A stretch of 64,000 nt of DNA from assembly GCA_023421505.1 (NCBI GenBank), contig JAEZTJ010000020.1, forward strand, positions 22,305 to 86,304. The letters are read 5' to 3'. Every line of letters starts with the position of its first letter. The first letter of the stretch is position 1. Below the pieces are notes generated by a model. It searched no databases. It saw only the letters and a list, made by a program, of their open reading frames with translations, and was not told the DNA's origin. The DNA is from Bacillota bacterium. GTDB taxonomy: Bacteria > Bacillota > Clostridia > Lachnospirales > Lachnospiraceae. This document shows, piece by piece, positions 43,461 to 53,145 of this stretch. The translations under genes were made by a program, and so were the position numbers.

Positions 43461-44501
43461 ATGAAAATTGTTGTTTTGGCCGGAGGAACCAGTACCGAAA
43501 GAGATGTCTCCTTAATTACAGGAACAATGATTTATAAAGCGCTGAAAGCTAACGGACATAAAGTAGTATTGCTTGATGTATATTTTGGATATGAGAAGGA
43601 AGATAATCTCGATTTAGGAAATATCTTTGACATAGAGAAAGACTGGACTTCGAGTATTAGTTCAATCAAGGAGAATAACCCCGATATCAGTAAGATTAAA
43701 GCAATGAGAAAGGGTTCTTCCAAAAGCTTTTTCGGTAGTAATGTGGTTGAAATCTGTAGTATGGCAGATATTGTATTTCTGGCACTTCATGGAGAAAATG
43801 GGGAAGACGGTAAGATACAGGCTGCTTTTGATTTAATGGGAATTAAGTATACAGGAACTGACTATACCAGCAGTGCTCTTGCAATGGATAAAGCAATTTC
43901 AAAGGAAATATTTTCTTTCTATCAGATTCCCACTCCCGCCGGCATCCATGTGAGAAAGGGTGAAGCCTACGAGTGGACGACATTCCCTTGCGTCGTAAAG
44001 GTCTGCAATGGCGGTTCAAGTGTCGGTGTATCTATAGCAGCTACAGAAACAGAGATGGAGGCCGCTTTAAAGGATGCTTTTCTCTACGGAACGGAGGTTG
44101 TGATCGAACAATATATTAAGGGTAGGGAGTTTTCTATCGGTGTAATAGACGGAAATGCTCTTCCCATTATAGAGATTGCACCGCTTGTCGGCTTTTATGA
44201 TTATAAAAATAAGTATCAGGCCGGAAGTGCCGTTGAGACCTGTCCAGCTCAGCTAGAAGAGACAATTACTGTAAAAATGCAGAAAATTGCAGAGGAAGTT
44301 TTTACTGCCCTTCGCCTGAAAACCTATGCTCGTATGGACTTTATTCTGAATGAGGAAAATGAGATTTTCTGTTTGGAGGCAAATACACTTCCCGGAATGA
44401 CTCCCACTTCCTTACTTCCTCAAGAGGCGAATGCAATCGGTCTTGATTTTAATGCATTATGCGAAAAAATTATAGAAATTTCGTTGCAAAAATATCAGTA
44501 A
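43461..44501 (+). CDS. ddl: D-alanine--D-alanine ligase
   Basis: ATP-grasp enzyme making the D-Ala-D-Ala dipeptide for peptidoglycan. 346 residues from the ATG at 43461, which has GTGAGG upstream; a frame reaching back to 43353 lies in the repeat and is not used. Motifs: MKIVVLAGGTSTERDVSL, LHGENGEDGKIQ, GGSSVGVS and CLEANTLPGMTPTSLLPQ. The omega-loop has YKNKYQ, the tyrosine-lysine pair of D-Ala-specific ligases rather than a VanA-type histidine. It is 13 bp ahead of murF, forming a two-gene cell-wall operon. Confidence 0.93.
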   Translation: MKIVVLAGGTSTERDVSLITGTMIYKALKANGHKVVLLDVYFGYEKEDNLDLGNIFDIEKDWTSSISSIKENNPDISKIKAMRKGSSKSFFGSNVVEICSMADIVFLALHGENGEDGKIQAAFDLMGIKYTGTDYTSSALAMDKAISKEIFSFYQIPTPAGIHVRKGEAYEWTTFPCVVKVCNGGSSVGVSIAATETEMEAALKDAFLYGTEVVIEQYIKGREFSIGVIDGNALPIIEIAPLVGFYDYKNKYQAGSAVETCPAQLEETITVKMQKIAEEVFTALRLKTYARMDFILNEENEIFCLEANTLPGMTPTSLLPQEANAIGLDFNALCEKIIEISLQKYQ

Positions 44502-44514
44502 AGCGGAGGAAGCA

Positions 44515-45951
44515 ATGAAGAATATGACATTAACACAGATTGCAGCTGCTTGCAGCGGGCAATTGATTGGTTGCAATATCGATATACATAAGGAAGCTGC
44601 CGGTGTTGTACTTGATTCCAGAAAGGTGGAAAAGGGTTATGTGTTTATCGCAACGGTGGGGGAACAGGTAGATGGCCATAATTATATAAGTGCTGCCTTT
44701 CATCAGGGTGCATTGGCTGTTATCTGTGAGAAAGAACCAATAGAACCCGAAGGCCCCTACATCCTTGTAAAGGACAGCTTTATTGCTCTTAAGGATATCG
44801 CGAGATGGTATCGCCAGCAGTTAAGTATTAAGGTGGTGGGTATAACCGGAAGTGTCGGTAAGACCAGCACCAAGGAATTAATCAGTAGTGTTCTTGCTCA
44901 AAAATATAAGGTCTTAAAAACAGAAGGAAATTATAATAATGAAGTAGGAATGCCACTGACTATATTGAAAATTCAGGACTCTCATGAAATAGCAGTACTT
45001 GAGATGGGCATCAGTGATTTTGGGGAAATGCACCGCCTGAGTGAAATAGCAATGCCTGATATCTGTGTGATTACTAATATAGGCCAGTGCCACTTAGAGA
45101 ATCTTGGCTCCAGAGAGGGCATTCTTAAAGCAAAGACAGAGATTTTTGATTTCATGAAGGAAGATGGTTTTGTCTGCATCAACGGAGATGATGACATGCT
45201 CGCTACCTTAAAGGAAATTAAGGGAAAAGCACCTATAACATTCGGTATCAGCTCTATTAATAATGTATTTGCAGAAAATGTTATAACACACGGACTTTTC
45301 GGCTCCTCCTGTGATATTAAGATTACTCCGTCAAACGAAGTACTGAAAGCCAAGCAGCCTTTTGGTAAAGTGATACCTATTAATATTCCTCTTCCGGGTG
45401 AACATATGGTATTAAATGCTCTTGCTGCTGCCTCTGTCGGAACTCTGCTTGATATGACCTCTGAGGAAATTGCCACGGGATTAAAAACCGTACAGTCAGT
45501 GGGCGGAAGAAGTAATATTATCCGGCGTGAGAAATATACCGTAATCGATGATTGCTATAATGCTAACCCTGTATCCATGAAAACAGCTGTCGATCTGCTG
45601 AATATGGCCGATACAAGAAAGGTTGCCATTCTTGGCGATATGTTCGAGCTCGGCACTACGGAAATGCTACTTCACGAAGATGTGGGCCGCTACGCTGCTA
45701 ACCTAAACCTTCAGGTTCTTATCTGCGTAGGAAAACTATCCCTTTCTATGTTCGAGGGTGCTTCCAAGGTACTTAAGGAAATCACTTCTCCTACAGAAGC
45801 CAATTCCTCTACTTCTATGCAATTATATTATTACGAAACAAGAGAGGAGCTTCTTAAAGCGCTTCCGGCTATCATAAAACAAAACGATACCATATTAGTA
45901 AAAGCCTCTCATGGTATGCACTTTGAAGAGGTTGTGAAAGCCTTAGATTAA
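44515..45951 (+). CDS. murF: UDP-N-acetylmuramoyl-tripeptide--D-alanyl-D-alanine ligase
   Basis: Adds D-Ala-D-Ala to the UDP-muramoyl-tripeptide, using the product of the preceding gene. 478 residues: N-terminal uridine-binding domain (1-95, with GVVLDSRKVEKGYVF), the central P-loop GSVGKTSTK (112-120), TEGNYNNEVGMPLT, and the C-terminal DDCYNANPVSMKTAVD and ILGDMFELG motifs. Length and motif set are standard. No terminator is clear; a degenerate repeat follows. Confidence 0.95.
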   Translation: MKNMTLTQIAAACSGQLIGCNIDIHKEAAGVVLDSRKVEKGYVFIATVGEQVDGHNYISAAFHQGALAVICEKEPIEPEGPYILVKDSFIALKDIARWYRQQLSIKVVGITGSVGKTSTKELISSVLAQKYKVLKTEGNYNNEVGMPLTILKIQDSHEIAVLEMGISDFGEMHRLSEIAMPDICVITNIGQCHLENLGSREGILKAKTEIFDFMKEDGFVCINGDDDMLATLKEIKGKAPITFGISSINNVFAENVITHGLFGSSCDIKITPSNEVLKAKQPFGKVIPINIPLPGEHMVLNALAAASVGTLLDMTSEEIATGLKTVQSVGGRSNIIRREKYTVIDDCYNANPVSMKTAVDLLNMADTRKVAILGDMFELGTTEMLLHEDVGRYAANLNLQVLICVGKLSLSMFEGASKVLKEITSPTEANSSTSMQLYYYETREELLKALPAIIKQNDTILVKASHGMHFEEVVKALD

Positions 45952-45972
45952 GCTTAACTAATTAACTGATTA

Positions 45973-46073
45973 GGGAGTCAAAAGCCGATTTTCAAATGTG
46001 ATTCGTCACTTTGCTATTTGTAGTGCTTGTACAAAATGACAAAGCCAAATTGTCCGTGGAGCTTTTGACACCC
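45973..46073. repeat. GGGAGTCAAAAGCC repeat family, best copy
   Basis: Bounded by GGGAGTCAAAAGCC (45973-45986) and GGAGCTTTTGACACCC (46058-46073), an imperfect inverted repeat. The interior has CACTTTGCTATTTGTAGTG and TTGTACAAAATGACAAAG. Other copies: 11103-11215 (in the hyp operon) and 52771-52835. Confidence 0.65.
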
Positions 46074-46201
46074 TTCTCAACAACCTAAATTTGTATGTAA
46101 ATATAAATAAATTTCGATCAGAAATATAGACACATTGTTAAATATTACCTGATAAAACAGTTTTATCATTTACATTATTTAATGCTTATGCTACACTTCA
46201 T

Positions 46202-46229
46202 ACAAGGTGAATGTAAGTATTCATCTTGT
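46202..46229 (+). other. Hairpin upstream of the Big_2 surface-protein gene
   Basis: ACAAGGTGAAT and ATTCATCTTGT pair over 11 bp (one G-T pair) around a six-base loop. Only TTTCG follows, so it is a weak terminator at most. It does not match a c-di-GMP riboswitch. It may be a leader structure of the following gene. Confidence 0.45.
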
Positions 46230-46293
46230 TTCGATAAAGTTTGCTGACAGCCAAGGCTTATTTATTCCTCACATTCTATGAATGGAGGAGTCT

Positions 46294-47301
46294 ATGTCTA
46301 ATTTTAAAAAAATCTTTTTTACTATCTTACTATGTATTCTATTTGTCAATCAGTCTGTATCACTTCAAACTGCATCCGCTTCATCATCTGATCCCTTCCC
46401 ATTTATTATACTTTCACAATATGAAGCAACTGTTGATATTGGTGAAGATATTTATATTCTTGCTATTACTTCGAACGGAAAGAAGGCTACTTGGACTAGC
46501 AGTAAGTCCTCGATAGCCTCAGTGAATACCTATGGTATTGTTACCGCTAAAAAAGCCGGATCAGTCGTAATTACAGCAAAAATAAAGAATGCTGAAGCAT
46601 CCTGCTATATTACCGTGAATAAAACTGACATTAAAATCAAAAGTGAAAGTATTGCCCTCGAACGAGGAGAAACTTATAAACTGACTGCTGCTACCTCAAA
46701 TGGTTCTGCAATTACTTGGAAAAGCAGTAAGAAAAGTATTGCTACTGTTGATAAGTTCGGAACAATAACCGGCATAAAGCCAGGGCAGACAACTATAACT
46801 GCAAGTGCAGATGGTTCCAGCGCAACCTGTACCGTCACAGTGAAGGCTCCGACAGTAACACTGAATAGAACTTCCGCTAATTTATTCCGTGGTAATACAA
46901 TAAAGCTTTCTGCTACTGTATCTTCAAAGGTTAGTCCCACCTGGAAAACCAGCAAAAAAAGCGTGGCTATTGTGGATTCATCAGGTAACGTCACTGCGTT
47001 AAAGAACGGTACAGCAACCATAACCGCTACTGTTGACGGCGTATCGGCAGTCTGTGAAGTTACAGTATCAAAACCAGATATCACCCTTAGTGCCGACGAA
47101 CTGACGCTGAAAAAAGGGGAAAATGCCACCCTTACTGCTACTGTATCCTCCGGCAATCAGCCAACCTGGTCCACGAGTAATTCAAATGTAATTTCTGTCA
47201 ATTCTAGAGGAGAAATGAAAGCATTAAAAAAAGGAAAGGCTTACGTCTACGCAGCAGAGGACGGAACGAAAGTACGATGTATGGTTACAGTAACTGAATA
47301 A
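46294..47301 (+). CDS. Secreted protein with four Big_2 (Ig-like) domains
   Basis: 335 residues from the ATG at 46294 (ribosome site GGAGG, which begins at an earlier ATGGAGG). Signal peptide KKIFFTILLCILFVNQSVS, cut near ASA. Four bacterial Ig-like group 2 repeats of about 75 residues follow, each with a W-x-S/T-S-x-x-S/N-V/I-A/S-x-V core (TWTSSKSSIASVN, TWKSSKKSIATVD, TWKTSKKSVAIVD, TWSTSNSNVISVN) and an A-x-x-D-G-x-x-x-x-C-x-V-T-V end. No catalytic or anchoring motif is present. Probably a cell-surface or matrix protein. Confidence 0.88.
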   Translation: MSNFKKIFFTILLCILFVNQSVSLQTASASSSDPFPFIILSQYEATVDIGEDIYILAITSNGKKATWTSSKSSIASVNTYGIVTAKKAGSVVITAKIKNAEASCYITVNKTDIKIKSESIALERGETYKLTAATSNGSAITWKSSKKSIATVDKFGTITGIKPGQTTITASADGSSATCTVTVKAPTVTLNRTSANLFRGNTIKLSATVSSKVSPTWKTSKKSVAIVDSSGNVTALKNGTATITATVDGVSAVCEVTVSKPDITLSADELTLKKGENATLTATVSSGNQPTWSTSNSNVISVNSRGEMKALKKGKAYVYAAEDGTKVRCMVTVTE

Positions 47302-47334
47302 CACAACTTACTGGGGAATAAATACAGCAAACAT

Positions 47335-48717
47335 TTATCGAGGCACCGTAAATCCTATCTCACAGCCTTCTCTTACCCCTCCTATACAATAAATATCTCC
47401 ACCATGCTCATTAATAATATATTTGCAGATGGATAGTCCCAGGCCCGAACCGGGAATACTTAAACTTCTGGATTTTTCTGCTCTGTAAAACATATCAAAT
47501 ACATAGGGTATGTCGTCTGCACTGATACCGGAACCATTATCAATTACCTTTATCAAAACATTTTTCTCTTCATACTCCGCTTTAATCGTAATTTCACCTT
47601 TCTTCTCTCCCATATACTTCATGCTGTTTTCTACCAGATTATAAATAACTTCGGTTATCCTCTTTGGATCAATAGTCACTATGAGATTGGGTAGGTTATG
47701 CAGATAGATAAATTCATATCCATTTTGTTCCACATACAACTTAACCTCTTTCATCAGAGGGTCAAAATAGTCGAGAAAATAAAGCTCTACCCTGTTAATC
47801 TCTAACTGGTTAAGCTGCGCATTAGAATATTCCAGCAATTCACTGATCATATCAATTAGTAGATTGGTTTTATTAATAATAATATTGATAAATTCAATCT
47901 GTTGTTCTCTATTTTTTGCTATATTATCACGCAGTCCCTCACTATAAGCCTTGATTGTTGAGATTGGAGTCTTTAAATCATGTGAAATACAGGAAATCAA
48001 CTCCTTCTGAGATTTTTTTAAAGCTTCCTCCTTAATCTGCTTCGCCTTTAACTCATCTCTCATAAGCTCAAAGGAATAAGTTAAATCCCCCACCTCGTTA
48101 TCATTAATCCTCTTCCCATAAGCACGCAGCATCTCTAGGTCATAATTCCCCGCTATGATCCCTTTGGCTGAGGTACTGATTTGTGTTAGTGGTTTTAATA
48201 TTCTATTACTTATATAAACCGTACGAAGGATAAGAATAATGATACTGATTATAAAACCAGCTGCGATAGGACTAAAGATATAAGTACCCTTACTCCTTTT
48301 AGAATTACTGTATACTGCGGATTTGGGCACTAAAAATACAGCAAATCTATCTACTGACCCATTCTTACGCAAAACAAAGCACTCCTTCCTGGAGTCTTTA
48401 TACTTTAATGCGAAGCTTTTATCATATTGCAGTATCTCCTGAACATCTATTTGATTACCTTTCAAAAGCTTAAACTCCGTATCAGCATAGAGTACTTTTC
48501 CGGACAAATCTATTACAAGATAAGGGTATTCTCCCTCATGATATACACCCTCCTCAAGCCGATCCATCTGCTGCTTTACCAATAATCTTACCGTATTATC
48601 ATACTGATTAAAATCCGAGGTCATATAAATAACTACACTTATCATAATTGATATGAAAAGTACGGCTGTAATAATCGCAGCCGTAATGATATTTAATTTA
48701 TGGAGTTTATTCTTCAT
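47335..48717 (-). CDS. Membrane sensor histidine kinase of an ABC-transporter operon
   Basis: 460 residues: two membrane segments (about 10-35 and 150-175) with a roughly 115-residue extracellular part, HAMP-type linker, HisKA with SCISHDLKTPISTIKAYSEG, and ATPase motifs NLVENSMKYMGE, DNGSGISADDIPYVFDMF and SGLGLSICKYI. ATG at 48717 with GGAGG. It follows its response regulator and the transporter genes, in the order transporter-regulator-kinase. It could sense a peptide antibiotic or envelope stress, but the signal is unknown. Confidence 0.9.
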   Translation of the reverse strand: MKNKLHKLNIITAAIITAVLFISIMISVVIYMTSDFNQYDNTVRLLVKQQMDRLEEGVYHEGEYPYLVIDLSGKVLYADTEFKLLKGNQIDVQEILQYDKSFALKYKDSRKECFVLRKNGSVDRFAVFLVPKSAVYSNSKRSKGTYIFSPIAAGFIISIIILILRTVYISNRILKPLTQISTSAKGIIAGNYDLEMLRAYGKRINDNEVGDLTYSFELMRDELKAKQIKEEALKKSQKELISCISHDLKTPISTIKAYSEGLRDNIAKNREQQIEFINIIINKTNLLIDMISELLEYSNAQLNQLEINRVELYFLDYFDPLMKEVKLYVEQNGYEFIYLHNLPNLIVTIDPKRITEVIYNLVENSMKYMGEKKGEITIKAEYEEKNVLIKVIDNGSGISADDIPYVFDMFYRAEKSRSLSIPGSGLGLSICKYIINEHGGDIYCIGGVREGCEIGFTVPR

Positions 48718-48750
48718 CGCTTCCTCCATGCTTTCGTATTTGAAGAAACA

Positions 48751-49440
48751 TTAATCCACCGATAATTTATAGCCGGCTCCCCAGATTGTCTTTATGTAAT
48801 CAAGTTGATAGGTATTAAGCTTTTCTCTAAGCCGCTTAATATAAACCGTAACACTGTTGTCATCACCAAGCCTGTCATAGCCCCATACACCGCTATAAAT
48901 CTGCTCTTTCGTAAATACCTGATTGGGGTTAACAGAAAGATAATATAAAATATCAAATTCCTTCGTGGTAAGGTTAAGATTATTTCCCTTCACATACGCA
49001 GTATAGGAGGACTTATGTAATTGAAGCTCCCCTACCGCAATATCCTCCTTACAGCTTATCCCCCTATTAGCCATTTTCTCATATCGCCTTAAATTAGCTT
49101 TGACTCTAGCCACCAGCTCCAATGGGCTAAAGGGCTTTGTCACATAATCATCCGCGCCGATACCAAGAGCGATCACCTTGTCCATTTCTCCGCTCTTTGC
49201 AGAAATCATAATAATAGGGACATCACAGCTTTCACGAATCTCCTTACACACTGAAATACCGTCCCTCTTAGGCAGCATGATATCAAGCAGAAGTAGGTCA
49301 GGGTTTTCCTTATAAAAAGCCGCTAAGCCTTCCATTCCATCATGCCTTACAATTGGCATATATCCCTCAACCTCAAGATAAGCGCCTAAGATATCGGCTA
49401 ATTCTTTCTCATCCTCTACAATCAATATCTTCTGTCCCAT
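48751..49440 (-). CDS. OmpR-family response regulator
   Basis: 229 residues with the ATG at 49440 behind GAGGG. Receiver domain with phospho-acceptor Asp53 (LLLLDIMLPKRDG), and the winged-helix DNA-binding domain from about residue 130 (NLTTKEFDILYYLSVN, VTVYIKRLREKL, IWGAGYKL). Adjoins its kinase (33 bp). Probably controls the upstream ABC transporter genes. Confidence 0.92.
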   Translation of the reverse strand: MGQKILIVEDEKELADILGAYLEVEGYMPIVRHDGMEGLAAFYKENPDLLLLDIMLPKRDGISVCKEIRESCDVPIIMISAKSGEMDKVIALGIGADDYVTKPFSPLELVARVKANLRRYEKMANRGISCKEDIAVGELQLHKSSYTAYVKGNNLNLTTKEFDILYYLSVNPNQVFTKEQIYSGVWGYDRLGDDNSVTVYIKRLREKLNTYQLDYIKTIWGAGYKLSVD

Positions 49441-49501
49441 ACAAGCCCTCATTTCGTTATTTCGTTATTTCTAATTCTATTTTACAACCAAATGGAACAT
49501 C

Positions 49502-50260
49502 TTACCAGCCTTTTTCTTTTAGAAATTGATATACTGTCTCTTCTCTATTTTTAACAGTTGCTGCTTCATATTCCTCAAGACGCAGATCTCCATCTATACG
49601 TCCGTCCTTTAGATATAGGATACGGTTTCCCCTGATCGCAGCCTTCAAATCGTGTGTGACCATTACAATGGATTGTCCCTCTTTATGTATGGAAGTGAAT
49701 ATATTAAGAACACTTTCACCCTGTGAGGAATTTAATGAGCCTGTTGGTTCGTCAGCAAACAGTACTTTGGGATTATTAATCAGTGCCCTGCATATCGCTG
49801 CTCTTTGTTTTTGCCCTCCTGACATCTGATTTGGGAATTTCTTTTTCTGAGAAGTTAATTCCATCTTGTCTAATAACAAATCAATCCTATGCTCGATTTC
49901 TCTACGATCTGTTTTAGTCTTATAGGTAGGGCTTAGTATATTTTCATAAACAGTGAGGTTCGGAATTAAATTAATCCCCTGAAATACAAAGCCAAGCCTT
50001 TCCTTTCTTAATCTTGCGATTTGCTTTTCCTTTAGAACAGATATATTATATCCATCGAAAAATACCTTACCTGTTGTTAACTCATCCATTCCGCTTATTG
50101 AATAAAGCAGTGTAGATTTTCCAGAGCCCGAGCTGCCCATAATAACCGTAAAATCACCCTCATAAATATTAAGATCCATATTCTTAATCACATTATTTAC
50201 TTCTCCGTCACTAATAAAGCTTTTACACATTACTTCTGTTTTTATTATCACATTTTTCAT
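49502..50260 (-). CDS. ABC transporter ATP-binding protein, MacB/FtsE-like
   Basis: 252 residues with the ATG at 50260 (GGAGG). Walker A GSSGSGKSTLL, Q-loop GFVFQGINLIP, signature MSGGQKQRAAI, Walker B VLFADEPTGSLNS, H-loop MVTHDLKA. This matches the LolD/MacB type that pairs with FtsX-like permeases, as encoded just upstream. A degenerate hairpin array (50290-50435) separates the two genes. Confidence 0.9.
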   Translation of the reverse strand: MKNVIIKTEVMCKSFISDGEVNNVIKNMDLNIYEGDFTVIMGSSGSGKSTLLYSISGMDELTTGKVFFDGYNISVLKEKQIARLRKERLGFVFQGINLIPNLTVYENILSPTYKTKTDRREIEHRIDLLLDKMELTSQKKKFPNQMSGGQKQRAAICRALINNPKVLFADEPTGSLNSSQGESVLNIFTSIHKEGQSIVMVTHDLKAAIRGNRILYLKDGRIDGDLRLEEYEAATVKNREETVYQFLKEKGW

Positions 50261-50289
50261 CCGATACCTCCACTTTAACATAATATGCC

Positions 50290-50435
50290 TTCCCCTGGAA
50301 TTAGTCTGTGCCAAGAAGAACGCAGGCACTAACTTTCAAGTGTGAATTATACTATGTATGATTTTTTATTTTTCTTTTTCAACAGTACCTTTCCTGTTTT
50401 TTTGATGCCTCGTAAGTATACAAGACTAATCCTGC
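50290..50435 (+). repeat. Modular hairpin array, copy H4 (degenerate)
   Basis: Module A is recognisable (GTCTGTGCC...GGCAC), followed by AAGTGTGAATTATAC, a partial B, and a diverged tail with TGCCTCG and ACAAGACTA. Between the FtsX-like permease and ATPase genes of one operon. Confidence 0.6.
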
Positions 50436-52735
50436 ACCAAATCTCTGGCATTTACTTTAAATAGTGCTTTCGAGGATAAAAGTGTACTGATTATAAAAAT
50501 TAGAACAATTGCTATATTCGCAAGCAGCAGATGTAATTTATCATACTGCATCGGATATTTTACAAAGTTATACATGGATAAACACGCTTCCATTAGCGGA
50601 GAATAAGTTACGAGATTAATCGGGACCGTTATCAGTATCGATATCAAGGCAATGACTGTTACAAAGCATAAATTGGAAAAGATCAGGTGCCAGGAAGTAT
50701 ATCCGATGCACTTATAAATACCATTTATTCTCTGTGCTCTCAAATTCTTAAGATATACAATACAAAATATATTTAACCCTGCAATCAAGATGATAAGAAG
50801 TGCTACTGGAGGAATTGCTCTTAGCTGCGGCTTAACTATCATATTCATAATACTTTCATCCTGTTGTGTTCTTTTTATTACCTTACCGCTGTTTCCGATC
50901 TGCTTCTCAATATCATTTATAAAGGCTTCTAAGTCCACGCCTTCCTTTAAATATACGGAAATCGAATTACAATCAGGCTCAAGACCATTTCTTGTATAGG
51001 CAGAAGCAGTTAATCTGCATATCTTACCAAATTGTTTATAGGATTGAAATAATCCGGTTATCAGCATATTGACCTTAGTATTTTCATCCAGAAAAATCTC
51101 TATATAATCACCAATCTCTTTATGAAGCTCCTTCGAAATCGTAGTGGATACCGCTATCTCATTATATGCCTTGGGGTTATGTCCTTCTGTTACAGGTATC
51201 TGTTCCTCTTCATAAGCTTCATAAAGATTAGCATTCATAAATGTAGTATTCATTCCCTTTTCCCATTTTATAACAACCATTTTATTAGCATTACTGTAAA
51301 GGCAATCGTCCACTCTCTCCTCCTTATTAAGGAGCTTTTTCACCTTCCTATACTCCTCTGGGTCTGAAATATTAACCTTAACATCTGAATTATCGATCCC
51401 CAACCAGAAATCGTTATTTTCCTTCATGGAAGCCGCAACATCCAAAGAAATCACGATAAAGTTAACACTAAAAACGGTAACGATGCAAGTAATGATAATC
51501 CCAATTGCGTTACGCTTCTCCCGCACAAAGCTCCGGTATGCAATTCCAAAGGAAGAAAACTGAAGGGAGGAATTTCCCTTATGACGAAGCTTTTTGACAC
51601 CGCCGTAGTTTAAACCATTTAAGGAATGAACCGGCTTTATTTTCTTTGTTTTTGCTATAATAACCGTAATTACTGTAATTACAAAGGAAACTGTAACTAC
51701 ATAACAGATAACTCCTGATAGAAAAGAATGACTTACCTTTAGTTCTCCCATATTTTCAAATACGGAGGTTAGAATGGTATCGGAGATAAAAACCGAGCAG
51801 ATTGTACCAAGGATACATGCCAGTGTGACAAGAACAAAATAAAACTTTAAGTAATTAAGCAGAATATCTTTTGAGGAATATCCAATGGTTTTAAATACCG
51901 CAATGCTTTTTGCATCAGAAAGCATTGCATTTTTTATCATGTAGTGTATCATGAGGGCACTTACAAGGAGCATTACAACGCCGATCGCCAAAAATAGTGC
52001 GCCTATAATTTTACCTACAACCAGTCCCTTATCTACTCTATCATCAAGTGTAAATATTATCGCATGAATAATACCATCATATTTTTCGAGATATTCCCTT
52101 GCTATCTGTTTTCCTGTTATACCCTCCTTACCATAGACATAAATAGTAAGGCTGCCGCTCACTTGAGGAAGTTTTTTGATAAGAATATCACTATCAAAGG
52201 CTGTACTGGTCTGAAATGGATCCGTATAGACTCCAGCCACTGTATAGATGGCAGCTTTATTAAGCAGATTAATTTTTACCTGATCTCCGATATGAAGATC
52301 ATATTCATTACTGATGCAGGCAGGCAGAATACACTCATTATCCTTTAGGGTCGTGCTAACCTTTTTATTACCCTCAAGATAGATTACAGAATCAAATATT
52401 GCATCATTATATTCTGTAAGATTCGAATAAAACTCTCCCTTTTTATCATTTAGCCAAATTTCTTCGCTAATAGAATAACTCCTCGAATATTCTACGTGCT
52501 GTATACTGGGAAGATTCTCGAACTCTTCGCCCATAGCGAGAATTGCTTCCTCAGTGCCTACATTCGGATATACCTTTGCTGTTGCCGCATCACACGCTTT
52601 TGCAAAATCCTTACTGGGTTTATCTAGTGAAGTCAGTATACTCATCGCTCCGGATAATAATGTTGTACATACTGCAATTATCAAAAAGATCAGTATTGTC
52701 TGAAGCTTTCTCTGTCTTATGTTCTTAATCCACAT
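50426..52735 (-). CDS. FtsX-like ABC transporter permease
   Basis: 769 residues. An N-terminal membrane anchor, an extracellular part of about 200 residues, then three hydrophobic segments (about 240-370), a second long extracellular part (about 430-620) and three more segments at the C-terminus: the doubled FtsX layout of large exporters/antimicrobial-peptide detoxifiers. The AVFKTIGYSSKDILLNYLKFY and GIYKCIGYTSWHLIFSN stretches are the FtsX coupling helices of each half. First gene of the four-gene operon with its ATPase and two-component system. Confidence 0.88.
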   Translation of the reverse strand: MWIKNIRQRKLQTILIFLIIAVCTTLLSGAMSILTSLDKPSKDFAKACDAATAKVYPNVGTEEAILAMGEEFENLPSIQHVEYSRSYSISEEIWLNDKKGEFYSNLTEYNDAIFDSVIYLEGNKKVSTTLKDNECILPACISNEYDLHIGDQVKINLLNKAAIYTVAGVYTDPFQTSTAFDSDILIKKLPQVSGSLTIYVYGKEGITGKQIAREYLEKYDGIIHAIIFTLDDRVDKGLVVGKIIGALFLAIGVVMLLVSALMIHYMIKNAMLSDAKSIAVFKTIGYSSKDILLNYLKFYFVLVTLACILGTICSVFISDTILTSVFENMGELKVSHSFLSGVICYVVTVSFVITVITVIIAKTKKIKPVHSLNGLNYGGVKKLRHKGNSSLQFSSFGIAYRSFVREKRNAIGIIITCIVTVFSVNFIVISLDVAASMKENNDFWLGIDNSDVKVNISDPEEYRKVKKLLNKEERVDDCLYSNANKMVVIKWEKGMNTTFMNANLYEAYEEEQIPVTEGHNPKAYNEIAVSTTISKELHKEIGDYIEIFLDENTKVNMLITGLFQSYKQFGKICRLTASAYTRNGLEPDCNSISVYLKEGVDLEAFINDIEKQIGNSGKVIKRTQQDESIMNMIVKPQLRAIPPVALLIILIAGLNIFCIVYLKNLRAQRINGIYKCIGYTSWHLIFSNLCFVTVIALISILITVPINLVTYSPLMEACLSMYNFVKYPMQYDKLHLLLANIAIVLIFIISTLLSSKALFKVNARDLVQD

Positions 52736-52770
52736 CCTCTTTTCCTCTTTCTTAATAAATATAGTAGAAT

Positions 52771-52835
52771 TAGGGCGTCAAAGGCCCTTCGAGTAACTTA
52801 GCTTCGTCAATTTGCACATTCACGGCTTTTGTCAC
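52771..52835. repeat. Degenerate GGGAGTCAAAAGCC repeat
   Basis: TAGGGCGTCAAAGGCC at left and GGCTTTTGTCAC at right, matching the ends of the copy at 45973-46073. Shorter interior. Confidence 0.5.
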
Positions 52836-52844
52836 ATAATCATA

Positions 52845-52925
52845 GTAGTTAATCGCGAACCATATAGTTTTGTTAATTGTACACAGTAAATACTATTTCT
52901 TCGCTTTAACGCTACTTTGAACTCT
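52845..52925 (+). repeat. MITE-like element, copy f (left half)
   Basis: Starts TTAATCGCGAACCATATAGTT, keeps an arm like TTAATTGTACACAGTAAATAC and the centre TTCGCTTTAACGC, then stops matching. The right half is absent. The rest of 52926-53020 is AT-rich with nothing seen. Confidence 0.6.
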
Positions 52926-53020
52926 ATAGAGATTATCATAAGCTGCAGAAATAAAATAAAAATAGGAAAATTATTAAAAATTATGAATAAAGAAGAATGG
53001 AAAATAAATATTTACATAAA

Positions 53021-53058
53021 AATACCTTCAAACAGCTAATATCTGTCAGAAGGTATCC
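53021..53058 (-). terminator. Terminator of the Fe-alcohol-dehydrogenase gene
   Basis: AAATACCTTC and GAAGGTAT pair, with an inner CAG/CTG, and on the minus strand are followed by TTTTTATG. It lies 88-125 bp past the stop codon of the dehydrogenase gene. Confidence 0.6.
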
Positions 53059-53145
53059 TAATGGTTTGTATATTGTAAGCTATGCTTCAAAGTCCTAATA
53101 TTAATGTGATCATAAATATTACTTAGATCAGCCGTATACAACAGT

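Noticed and set aside
46080..46293. c-di-GMP riboswitch before the Big_2 surface protein
   Set aside because: No GCAAACC-type core or tetraloop-receptor pattern; only a simple hairpin.
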